Source: SOIA01 sp964348015
GTDB taxonomy: Bacteria > Acidobacteriota > Aminicenantia > Aminicenantales > Aminicenantaceae
Reading direction: 5' to 3'
DNA length: 33,908 nt
Assembly: GCA_964348015.1 (NCBI GenBank)
Contig: CAYGBC010000027.1
Location: forward strand, 1 to 33,908
A program made the position numbers and the translations under genes. Positions within the stretch are counted from its first letter, which is position 1. The number at the start of each line of letters is the position of its first letter. The notes beneath the pieces were generated by a model, which saw only the letters and a program-made list of their open reading frames with translations, did not search any database and was not told the origin of the DNA. Of this stretch, positions 16,444-23,878 are shown one piece after another.

Positions 16444-16980
16444 TTAAACTCCCATGGATTGGGCCTGCGGGCATTTGAACTTGGCCCGGCAGTGGACGCA
16501 GGAGATCTTGGGAAAGATCACAAAAAACCGGAAAAGAAGCAATCCCACAAGGGCCAGGAAAATGGCCAGCAGGAGAAAAGAGAAGTTTATAATAAGGGCA
16601 GGAATAATGGCCACAATAGGAATCAGAAGGGCAGCCATGTAGAGATTATTGCTGGATAGAAATCCCTTGGCCCGTTTCGGAAAGTCCACTGGTCTTCCTT
16701 CTTGGGCCAGTATCTTTGCCACGACATTCATGCCGGAAATGCAGAGAGAATTCTCTAACCGGCAATACACACAGTTAGGGCAGACGGTCAGCGGCATAAC
16801 CACGAACATCTCCAGAAAAGAAAACGCAAAGTAGGAATAGGCAAAAATCTTGCTGATCAAAGAAAATTTGTACCCAACGATGATCCCAATTCCTCCAAGG
16901 AGGTAGTGGAGGATCGTGCATCCGTTATAAATGAGAATGCTGGATAAGGGATATCTCGTGTAGAGCTTGGCTTTTGCCAT
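16444..16980 (-). CDS. Cys-rich multi-pass membrane protein, unknown function
   Basis: 178 residues from the ATG at 16980 (MAKAKLYTRYPLSSILIYNG); the upstream open frame lacks a convincing start context. Four or five membrane segments are visible, at about 12-37, 42-64, 113-133 and 135-156. Between helices 2 and 3 is a loop with CPNCVYC and a further Cys (67, 70, 73, 80); the C-terminal tail has CVHCRAKFKC (161, 164, 170). The paired CxxC motifs suggest metal binding or disulfide exchange, which would suit its place next to the thioredoxin-like gene, but I do not recognise the family. The ribosome site (GGATAAACACG) is modest. Confidence 0.65.
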   Translation of the reverse strand: MAKAKLYTRYPLSSILIYNGCTILHYLLGGIGIIVGYKFSLISKIFAYSYFAFSFLEMFVVMPLTVCPNCVYCRLENSLCISGMNVVAKILAQEGRPVDFPKRAKGFLSSNNLYMAALLIPIVAIIPALIINFSFLLLAIFLALVGLLLFRFFVIFPKISCVHCRAKFKCPQAQSMGV

Positions 16981-17202
16981 CGTGTTTATCCATAAAAAAC
17001 TTTTTCCATTTTGAATTCTTTGGCAGCCGGCTTTTTCTATACCACACAAGAAAATCAGTGTCAAAAACAGAAAACATTGCTCAAAGGAAAACCTTTTATT
17101 TAGAGTCAATTCACAGTCATTATCCATTTCCTCGAAATATATTTCACACGGGAAAATCGAGTGTGTTTTAAAACGTCCTCTTCAGATAAATAATAATTGC
17201 TA

Positions 17203-17231
17203 TTGAAAAAATTCAAAACTCTCATTAAAAT
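17203..17231 (+). promoter_or_regulatory. promoter candidate for the VPS10/BNR gene
   Basis: TTGAAA (17203-17208), a 17-base spacer and TAAAAT (17226-17231) in an AT-rich divergent spacer (16981-17315), about 85 bases before the start codon. Nothing else is seen in this spacer. Confidence 0.45.
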
Positions 17232-17315
17232 CCATGTGTGACTTTTTTCCAATATTCATCTATTCAATTCCAAACATCATTTTTTATATTCCCAATTTAA
17301 AATAAGGAGGTTCAT

Positions 17316-19700
17316 ATGACTTTCTCTCGTACATTCTTTAGGCACCGGACAGTTTTTGTATGTCTGTGTCTTCTGACAATGGTTCTGCTCATGCTTCCGC
17401 TGCAGGCCAAAAAAGCGAAAACGCCGAAAAGAATCCATTCGACAGACCCGGCGCTCCGGATGAAATGGTACGACCAGCACGTGGAAATGAGGAAGGCCAC
17501 TCCGTACAAAAACATGAAATGGCAGCACATCGGCCCCACAAACATCAGCGGCCGGTGCACCGATATCGCCGTGGTCACTCCGAAGGGAGAAAATTACGTC
17601 ATCTACGTGGCCGCCGCGTCCGGCGGAGTCTGGAAAACCGTCAACGAGGGCACCTCATGGGAACCGGTTTTCGACCAGGCCCCCTCCACATCGATCGGGG
17701 ACGTGACTGTGGCTCCCTCGAACCCGGATATCGTGTGGATTGGAACGGGTGAGCCGAATATCTTCCGCAGCTCGATGGCCGGGTGCGGAGTGTACAAGTC
17801 CACGGATGCCGGAAAGACATGGCAGCACATGGGCCTGACAGGAACAAACACCATTGCCCGAATCGTCATTCATCCCAAGAATCCGGATGTCGTCTACGTG
17901 GCAGCCTCCGGACATGAATGGACGCATAACGAAGAGCGCGGTGTGTACAAGACCACAGACGGCGGAAAAACGTGGGAGAAAATTCTCTATATCAGCGAAG
18001 AAACCGGTGCCATCGACCTGGTCATGCACCCCTTTGATCCTGAGACACTGTATGCCTCTTCGTGGCAGCGAATCCGGAAAAAATGGAACGACCCAAGGAA
18101 CGAGCCTCACTACACGGGAAGCGGGATCCACAAGACCACAGACGGCGGGAAAACCTGGAAACCGATGAACAACGGACTTCCTGAGCCTAAATTTAGAGGA
18201 AGGATCGGGATCGACCTCTGCCTGTCCAAGCCTGATGTGCTTTACGCTCTCGTGGACAACTACGAGATCGCCCGAGAGATAACGGATGCGGACCGCGCTG
18301 ACACCTACGGAGTCCCCTCGAGCGGATTCATCAAAGGCGCAACCGTCTACCGGTCGGATGACGGAGGCGGTATCTGGAAACAGGTGAGCGGGCTGACTGA
18401 ACAAACTAAGCGGTTCATGGAGCGCCATTCCAACACATATGGCTGGGTGTTCGGGCAGATCCGCGTGGACCCCAACGATGAGAATACGGTCTACATCATG
18501 GGTGTCCCGCTGAGCGTATCCAACGACGGCGGAAAAACATACCGCAGACTCCGGGGAATGCACGGCGACCACCACGGCATGTGGATCGACCCCAGCAATT
18601 CTGACTACATCGTCAACGTCAATGACGGCGGCATCGTGATATCGTATGACAGAGGGAAAACCTGGAGACAGTTCACTCATAATCTCCCGCTCTGTCAGTT
18701 TTTCAACATCGCCTATGACATGGACACTCCATTCCGGGTCTACGGCTCGATGCAGGACCACGGAAGCTTCAGGGGAATCGTAGACCTCAGCAGAGGACGC
18801 ACCAGAATCCCGGCCGTGGAGTTCGAACGGGCTCCCGGCGGTGAAGGCAGCAGCCACGCCATCGACCCGACAGACCCGAATATCGTCTATTCCGCCGGGT
18901 TCTACGGGCACATCTCCCGGACAGACCTCAGTAAGCCCGGACGAGAAGGAAGCAAATACATCCTTCCCCGGCAGTTCGAAGGAGAGCCGAGGCTGCGCGG
19001 ACAATGGGTGGCCCCTTTTATCATCTCCCCGCACAATCCCAGCTACATCTATCACGGCATGCAGTACCTCTTTCATTCCAAAGACAGGGGAGATACGTGG
19101 GAGAGGATCAGTCCGGATATGACCTACAACATCCAATCCGAACTGGGTGATATCCCTTACCAGACGATTTTTTCGATCTCCGAGTCTCCGCTCAAGTACG
19201 GCCTGATCTATGTTGGAACCGACGACGGTAAAGTCCACGTCACCAAGAATGGCGGAAAAACGTGGAAAGAGATCATGAAGGGACTTCCCTACCGGAAATG
19301 GATTTCCCGAATCGTCGCGTCCGCCTTTGACCTGAGCACAGTCTACATGACTCAGAACGGCAAACGGGACGATGACTTCGCCGCCTATGTATGGAAATCA
19401 ACCGACTACGGTGAGAACTGGGAGGATATTTCCGGCAACATTCCTCTGGGTCCCGTCAACGTGATCCGGGAGCATCCGCGGAACAGAAATGTCCTTTTTG
19501 TGGGCACCGATATCGGAGTCTACGTCACAACAGACGGCGGGAAAACATGGAATGTCCTGGGAGAGAACCTGCCGTCCACGTTCGTCCATGACCTGATCAT
19601 TCATCCGCGCGACAACATCCTTGTGATCGCAACCCACGGCCGGGGCATGTGGGCGATGGACGTCGCCAAGTTCGGTGCGTCTCCACCACGACGCCGATAA
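17316..19700 (+). CDS. secreted VPS10/sortilin-like BNR beta-propeller protein
   Basis: 794 residues, ATG after AAGGAGGTTCAT. The signal peptide spans about residues 11-31 (VFVCLCLLTMVLLMLPLQA). The mature part opens with WQHIGPTNISGRCTDIAVV and contains at least ten BNR/Asp-box motifs of the form SxDxGxTW: STDAGKTW, TTDGGKTW (three times), SDDGGGIW, SNDGGKTY, SYDRGKTW, SKDRGDTW, TKNGGKTW and STDYGENW. These form one or two large beta-propellers, as in VPS10/sortilin-type and GH74-like proteins. The end reads HDLIIHPRDNILVIATHGRGMWAMDV, typical of this bacterial family, which is abundant in Acidobacteriota, Aminicenantes and Bacteroidota. It is exported; peptide or glycan binding is possible, and enzymatic activity is not shown. 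Confidence 0.9.
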   Translation: MTFSRTFFRHRTVFVCLCLLTMVLLMLPLQAKKAKTPKRIHSTDPALRMKWYDQHVEMRKATPYKNMKWQHIGPTNISGRCTDIAVVTPKGENYVIYVAAASGGVWKTVNEGTSWEPVFDQAPSTSIGDVTVAPSNPDIVWIGTGEPNIFRSSMAGCGVYKSTDAGKTWQHMGLTGTNTIARIVIHPKNPDVVYVAASGHEWTHNEERGVYKTTDGGKTWEKILYISEETGAIDLVMHPFDPETLYASSWQRIRKKWNDPRNEPHYTGSGIHKTTDGGKTWKPMNNGLPEPKFRGRIGIDLCLSKPDVLYALVDNYEIAREITDADRADTYGVPSSGFIKGATVYRSDDGGGIWKQVSGLTEQTKRFMERHSNTYGWVFGQIRVDPNDENTVYIMGVPLSVSNDGGKTYRRLRGMHGDHHGMWIDPSNSDYIVNVNDGGIVISYDRGKTWRQFTHNLPLCQFFNIAYDMDTPFRVYGSMQDHGSFRGIVDLSRGRTRIPAVEFERAPGGEGSSHAIDPTDPNIVYSAGFYGHISRTDLSKPGREGSKYILPRQFEGEPRLRGQWVAPFIISPHNPSYIYHGMQYLFHSKDRGDTWERISPDMTYNIQSELGDIPYQTIFSISESPLKYGLIYVGTDDGKVHVTKNGGKTWKEIMKGLPYRKWISRIVASAFDLSTVYMTQNGKRDDDFAAYVWKSTDYGENWEDISGNIPLGPVNVIREHPRNRNVLFVGTDIGVYVTTDGGKTWNVLGENLPSTFVHDLIIHPRDNILVIATHGRGMWAMDVAKFGASPPRRR

Positions 19701-19714
19701 TTAATAAGCGGTAA

Positions 19715-20335
19715 CTATTTGTACTTCACCGAGCAGCCGTAGGGCTGGCTTGTCTGGACGCTCACGTCTTTTCCGGCCAGAAGTTCGTCCAGAGCCATCT
19801 GGACATAATTTTTGGCTTTGGCAATATCGTCGAGGTTGGTGGAGCGGATATCGTCTATACCCCCGTTGTAGACCAGATTTCCAGCGGAATCAATGATGAA
19901 CATATGGGGCGTTGTCTTGGCTCCGTACAGCTTGCCAACAGTCCCTTCTGGGTCGAGAAGCAGAGCTTTGGGTGAAGCCTCGTGCTTCTGGAGAGATTCC
20001 GTGGCTTCCTCAGGCGTCATGTACCCTTGTTTTCCGGGAGCTGAAGAAACGATTGAAAACCAGATAACTCCTTTTTCTGCGTACATCTTCTGGAGCTTCT
20101 GCATGTTGCCGGAGTTATAATGCTTTTTCACGAACGGACAGCCGTGATTCAACCATTCCAGGACGACAATCTTGCCTTTGTAATCCGACAGCGAATGGGT
20201 TTTTCCGGTGGAATCCGGAAGAGTGAAATCTTCTGCAGGCTTTCCCACCATCGCTTCTGCGGCTGGAGCCACCTGGCTCAGGATGAGGAAAAATCCGACA
20301 AACACTGTGGCTGCGAGTAAAACTCCTTTTTTCAT
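19715..20335 (-). CDS. exported redoxin (AhpC/TSA-type thioredoxin-fold protein)
   Basis: 206 residues with a signal peptide ending near APAAEA (residues 23-28). The redoxin domain starts MVGKPAEDFTLPDSTGKTHS and contains the active-site region LEWLNHGCPFVKKHYNSG, with Cys66 in the peroxidatic position; there is no second Cys in CxxC spacing, so it is a one-Cys or atypical type. KTTPHMFIIDSAGNLVYNGG holds the cis-Pro loop. One further Cys (about 202) sits near the C-terminus in YGCSVKY. AAGGAGGTATTTGA precedes the ATG. It follows the DsbD-alpha-like gene by 26 bases and is surely co-transcribed. A role in periplasmic peroxide or disulfide handling is likely. Confidence 0.88.
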   Translation of the reverse strand: MKKGVLLAATVFVGFFLILSQVAPAAEAMVGKPAEDFTLPDSTGKTHSLSDYKGKIVVLEWLNHGCPFVKKHYNSGNMQKLQKMYAEKGVIWFSIVSSAPGKQGYMTPEEATESLQKHEASPKALLLDPEGTVGKLYGAKTTPHMFIIDSAGNLVYNGGIDDIRSTNLDDIAKAKNYVQMALDELLAGKDVSVQTSQPYGCSVKYK

Positions 20336-20361
20336 TCAAATACCTCCTTAATCGGTTGAAT

Positions 20362-21252
20362 TTATTCAAATCGATGCAATGCGACGTCAATCTTCATGGC
20401 GTTTTCTCTCCGGGACTCGCTCCATCCTTTTTCCGATACGAGCATGCCCTGCAGCCGGGGAGGAAGTTCTCCGGACAGTAAAGACCTCTGAATTTCGAGA
20501 GCATACCCTTCCTCTGATTTCTGCAAATTTTGCTTTCTCGAGAGATCGATAATCCCTTCCTGTTCCGGAAAAAATTCAAGCCCTGTGAGTTCTGTTTTGA
20601 ATCCGGAGGGAGGATGTATATGCAAGAGAATGAGGTTGTTTTTCACGACAGCGCTGATTTCCCAGTCCTCGAATTTCCCGGGAATCTTCTTCCGTGTATC
20701 GGAAAACTGATGGCTCCACCGTCGCTGGGACTCAGGGTCTTTATCACGAACAGGCAAACTGATTTTGAGGTCGGCGTGTCCGGGAATGCAGTTCTCCTTG
20801 CATGCCAGCCAATCCACTTCTGCGGCGATCTCAACTCTTGTGCCGGGTTTGACCGTGTCTGCAACATTGATTTCTGTCAAAAGGAAAACTTCTCCTTCAT
20901 AACCAAAGCTCACAAGATTGTTTTCCTCGAACTTCTGCGGGAAGGGCCATTTGATTTCCCCCGCATGGAAATCCTCCGGAAGATTCCATGTGATTTGTGT
21001 GGGCATGCCTGAATCTCCGGGATTCTTCCAGTACGTATGCCATTGCTTATCCATCTCAAGTCGGAGGGCGACAACAAACGTCTGCCCGGGAGAGATGGAT
21101 TTGAACTCCGAGATCAGTTGAGCTTTTACAGAATCTGAATTCTGGCACCCGGTCCATATCGCGAGAGAAGCCAAAAACAAGAAGACCAAAACGCGCCGTA
21201 GACTCGAAAAATGAGCTGGAGATATTTTATCACTCACTTGATGTATTCCCAT
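20362..21252 (-). CDS. DsbD alpha-domain-like lipoprotein
   Basis: 296 residues from the ATG at 21252, chosen because GGAG lies 6 bases before it; an in-frame GTG four codons earlier overlaps that site. A hydrophobic segment LVFLFLASLAIWTGC with Cys36 looks like a lipoprotein signal, though Trp is unusual in the lipobox. The domain resembles the DsbD N-terminal (alpha) domain: PGQTFVVALRLEMDKQWHTY, WKNPGDSGMPTQITW, and DWLACKENCIPGHADL with the redox pair Cys151/Cys155. In full DsbD this domain receives electrons from a membrane domain and reduces periplasmic partners. The membrane and thioredoxin parts are missing here, and the downstream redoxin gene may be its partner. Confidence 0.85.
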   Translation of the reverse strand: MGIHQVSDKISPAHFSSLRRVLVFLFLASLAIWTGCQNSDSVKAQLISEFKSISPGQTFVVALRLEMDKQWHTYWKNPGDSGMPTQITWNLPEDFHAGEIKWPFPQKFEENNLVSFGYEGEVFLLTEINVADTVKPGTRVEIAAEVDWLACKENCIPGHADLKISLPVRDKDPESQRRWSHQFSDTRKKIPGKFEDWEISAVVKNNLILLHIHPPSGFKTELTGLEFFPEQEGIIDLSRKQNLQKSEEGYALEIQRSLLSGELPPRLQGMLVSEKGWSESRRENAMKIDVALHRFE

Positions 21253-21349
21253 GTTCTGCTCCACTTTGCTGAACCATGAAAATTCTGATCCGAATACAAC
21301 TCATTCTCAAATTTAACACCTGTTCGGCACTTTATCAATCTATTTCCTA

Positions 21350-21378
21350 TTTATACCATAGGATTAATAAGATATCAA
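21350..21378 (-). promoter_or_regulatory. promoter of the DsbD-like/redoxin operon
   Basis: Minus strand TTGATA (21378-21373), a 17-base spacer and TATAAA (21355-21350), about 100 bases upstream of the start. The remaining spacer to 21557 holds no convincing gene. Confidence 0.55.
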
Positions 21379-21557
21379 GAAGGCCCGAACATCGAAAAAA
21401 TTCAATGCGGTGAGGTCTCAATCCAAGTCAGCATACCTTGAAGGGACAAGTGAAGAACCTCTCTTTCTGCATGGGAAATCATGGAAATGAGGAAATATCA
21501 GAAAAAGTCCTGGTGAAGGAAAATCAAGAGGATCTAAGAATAAACCGTGAAAGTTTG

Positions 21558-21848
21558 TTAAGATGGCCCGGAAATTTCTTTACTTCCATGATTAATTCTA
21601 TCTCTTATTTCCTCCAATATCTTTATAACATGACTGATTCCCAGAAGAAGAATTCCTGAAAATACACTCCCCGCAATCACGATTGTTCCGGTCCATTTAG
21701 AAGACTCCCACCGCAAAACTTCTAACACTGTAGGATTTCTGGAATCATGAATCATGTAATCAAGATAGCTTGAGTATAGATAGATTGTCCCGCCGACTGT
21801 TCCTCCGATGAGGAGGATTATGCCCAGAATCATCAGAGATTTTTTCAT
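21558..21848 (-). CDS. small two-helix membrane protein, unknown
   Basis: 96 residues with two membrane segments, about 4-27 (SLMILGIILLIGGTVGGTIY) and 54-76 (GTIVIAGSVFSGILLLGISH), and charged ends (ILEEIRDRINHGSKEI). GAGGA lies close before the ATG. The hairpin topology with a soluble loop between helices (LDYMIHDSRNPTVLEVLRW) is all that can be said. It is divergent from the downstream TPR lipoprotein gene. No family recognised. Confidence 0.6.
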   Translation of the reverse strand: MKKSLMILGIILLIGGTVGGTIYLYSSYLDYMIHDSRNPTVLEVLRWESSKWTGTIVIAGSVFSGILLLGISHVIKILEEIRDRINHGSKEISGPS

Positions 21849-21928
21849 TTCCTCAACACCAATTTCACGTGTCTAGATATTCTCTAAATTGACAAAAAAA
21901 ATCAATCCCCAACTTTGAAGAAGTTACT

Positions 21929-21957
21929 TTGCATTCAGGTTTTATTTTTGGTATTAT
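21929..21957 (+). promoter_or_regulatory. promoter of the TPR lipoprotein gene
   Basis: TTGCAT (21929-21934), a 17-base spacer and TATTAT (21952-21957). The start of transcription would fall about 25 bases before the TTG start codon at 21990, which excludes upstream in-frame starts. Confidence 0.55.
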
Positions 21958-21989
21958 CCCTGCACAAAAATTATTCGCTGGAGGCCAAG

Positions 21990-22634
21990 TTGAAGAAAAT
22001 TTCCGTTTTCCTTTTGATGGTTGTGCTTTCGTTTCTCTGTCAAACAGGATGCAAGAAAGAGAAACAAGAATCCGTCTCTTTTGATTCTGATAAAGACAGG
22101 TACGTAAAGCGAGAAGTCCCTCCTTATAAACTGAATATAACTGATCCCCAAACAGCCCAGGAACATTTTAATGTGGGAGTATATCACCAGAATCAAGGAG
22201 AGATTGATAAAGCCCTCGAGGAATTCAAAAAGACCGTAGAATTGAACCCGGAATACTATCCCGCTCATTACCGTCTAGGCAATATCTATTGGGATAAAGA
22301 AAAAATTGACGAAGCTATCCAGGAATGGGAGATGACTGTTAAGCTCCAGCCCAAATTTTTCCGGCCCTATCTCATGCTTGGTCAGGCCTATGAAAAAATA
22401 GGAGAAGACGGAACAGCCATTGAAAATTACAAGAGAGCTCTCGAAAATCCGGTGACAAAGCTGGAGACTCTCTATCGATTGGGGATGATTCTCAAAGACC
22501 TGGATTCAGAGAAAGCAACGAAATATCTTGAGGAATTTGTTAAAGTCACAGAACAGTGTCCCGACTGTGAGGAACAGAAGTATTTAGAAGTTGCGAAAGA
22601 AACCCTTGAGAGCTTACAAATTCAGAAAAAATAA
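21990..22634 (+). CDS. TPR-repeat lipoprotein
   Basis: 214 residues. I choose the TTG at 21990 because GGAGG lies 5 bases before it and a promoter ends just upstream; earlier in-frame starts lack both. The N-terminus KKISVFLLMVVLSFLCQTGC is a lipoprotein signal with a lipobox Cys. After an acidic linker, four tetratricopeptide repeats follow, including VYHQNQGEIDKALEEFKKTV, LGNIYWDKEKIDEAIQEWEM, LGQAYEKIGEDGTAIENYKR and a shorter one at LYRLGMILKDLD. The C-terminus has a CPDC pair (EQCPDCEEQK). It is likely a membrane-anchored scaffold for envelope complexes. A perfect terminator follows. Confidence 0.85.
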   Translation: MKKISVFLLMVVLSFLCQTGCKKEKQESVSFDSDKDRYVKREVPPYKLNITDPQTAQEHFNVGVYHQNQGEIDKALEEFKKTVELNPEYYPAHYRLGNIYWDKEKIDEAIQEWEMTVKLQPKFFRPYLMLGQAYEKIGEDGTAIENYKRALENPVTKLETLYRLGMILKDLDSEKATKYLEEFVKVTEQCPDCEEQKYLEVAKETLESLQIQKK

Positions 22635-22648
22635 ATATTTAAAAAAAG

Positions 22649-22681
22649 AAAGGGGTGATGGCAATAGCCATCACCCCTTTT
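22649..22681. terminator. bidirectional rho-independent terminator
   Basis: AAAGGGGTGATGGC, loop AATA, GCCATCACCCCTTTT: a 14-pair perfect stem flanked by A-rich and T-rich ends. It separates the convergent TPR lipoprotein and EF-hand-like lipoprotein genes and can serve both. Confidence 0.93.
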
Positions 22682-22702
22682 GCTTCAACAAACAGAAATA
22701 AC

Positions 22703-23563
22703 TCAGCGGGACATCAATTTCTCTTGGACTGCAGGACCGTTCAGAATAGAAAATTCCTTATACGCTGCGCCGTTAAAAGTCACACCAACCTTCACTTCTC
22801 CATCAGGTTGACCGGCAAGCATGTCAGCTAACCATGCACAGGCTTCTGTCACCCCAGGCTGATCTAAGTCGATTGCCAATGCTTTGAATCCATAAGCGGT
22901 GAACATTATTGGGGACGCAAGTGACTGAGTTGCACCTGCCACAGTCATGTCTGTGATGTTGATGATGAACGCTTCATCAGCGACTTCACTCGAAGCGATG
23001 ACATTTTGGATAAACACAGGGTCAATAATACCTATGTGCTGGCCAAATTTACTTCCGCGAGCGCTCTGCTTGCTTTCTTCTTCATACAAAGTCGCTGCTG
23101 AAAATAACCAGTTGCCTTTTTTGCAAAAAGCGGCAAAACCATCGTTTAAATCAGGATCACCATTTCCGTATGGGGGGCAAAACATATCTAAACTACTAAA
23201 ATCATCGAACCAGATAACTCCATCACCATTCGTATCCACAGCAGCTGAGACTTTTGTGCCAACAAAATCATTGAAGTGCTGCATCAGCATACCATCTGTC
23301 GTGAAAGAGCCAAAAGGTGCCGTTCCATCCCGGTAGCTTCTGATTTCTTTCACATTCTGACCCTTTGTGTTGTCATACTGGACATAATAGAGCCACAGGC
23401 CACTTTCCAATGGATTAGCACTACTGACTGACATTTCATATGTCAATTTAGCAAAAACACCTTCTGTTGTTTTACCCGGATAGCCTACATAACCGCCGAT
23501 AACACAGCCCATCGACCCGAAGAGCAGCAGCATTACAGCACTGAAAGTGATCAATCTTTTCAT
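22703..23563 (-). CDS. exported lipoprotein with EF-hand-like loop, unknown function
   Basis: 286 residues. The signal MKRLITFSAVMLLLFGSMGC gives a clear lipobox (Cys20). The mature part is mixed beta/alpha. One calcium-loop-like segment, DTNGDGVIWFDD (residues 110-121), has acidic and Asn residues at EF-hand positions 1, 3, 5 and 12. Conserved-looking stretches include WLYYVQYDNTKGQ and GFAAFCKKGNWLFSAATLYE. I do not recognise the family. An AAGGAGGAATGAAAGA leader with a GGA-repeat tract and a strong hairpin lies directly upstream. It is probably an outer-membrane or periplasmic lipoprotein. Confidence 0.75.
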   Translation of the reverse strand: MKRLITFSAVMLLLFGSMGCVIGGYVGYPGKTTEGVFAKLTYEMSVSSANPLESGLWLYYVQYDNTKGQNVKEIRSYRDGTAPFGSFTTDGMLMQHFNDFVGTKVSAAVDTNGDGVIWFDDFSSLDMFCPPYGNGDPDLNDGFAAFCKKGNWLFSAATLYEEESKQSARGSKFGQHIGIIDPVFIQNVIASSEVADEAFIINITDMTVAGATQSLASPIMFTAYGFKALAIDLDQPGVTEACAWLADMLAGQPDGEVKVGVTFNGAAYKEFSILNGPAVQEKLMSR

Positions 23564-23580
23564 TCTTTCATTCCTCCTTT

Positions 23581-23627
23581 TTCCTCCTCCTCCTCCTCCT
23601 CTTGAGTTGTTTCCTAAACACTCAAGA
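23581..23627 (-). promoter_or_regulatory. leader hairpin plus GGA microsatellite before lipoprotein gene
   Basis: On the minus strand a 12-pair hairpin (TCTTGAGT with ACTCAAGA, plus GTTT with AAAC around AGG, one bulge; 23627-23600) runs directly into about six GGA units (23601-23581). The true ribosome site AGGAGG then follows. The GGA run offers repeated anti-16S matches. The rest of 23564-23878 is without recognisable features. Confidence 0.55.
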
Positions 23628-23878
23628 TGGAAGAAGGAACCATTCCTCTGAGCGCAAGCTGTTAAACTTTCTTTAATCTTTGAGTTTGTAATTCAGGAAT
23701 CGGGCTCTTCACATGAGTCTTCTTCGTCCAAAGCTTTTCAGTTTACACTCAACCTTTTCCCTTTCATATCAGATATCTGCTGTATTGCCACCTCCTCTCG
23801 TTGAATATGTTCAAAAGAAGCAGGTGAGATTTCTCCCGCCTCCACAAATCAAGATCCAATTATCTCAAGCTTTTGAAG

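Noticed and set aside
17655..19238. Long minus-strand open frame (527 codons) opposite the VPS10/BNR gene
   Set aside because: It mirrors the real gene, whose repeated Asp-box motifs, signal peptide and ribosome site are clear; the opposite frame has no domain, signal or ribosome site.
21438..21659. Plus-strand 73-residue open frame upstream of the TPR lipoprotein
   Set aside because: Overlaps the end of the small membrane protein gene on the other strand, has no good ribosome site and no protein-like pattern.
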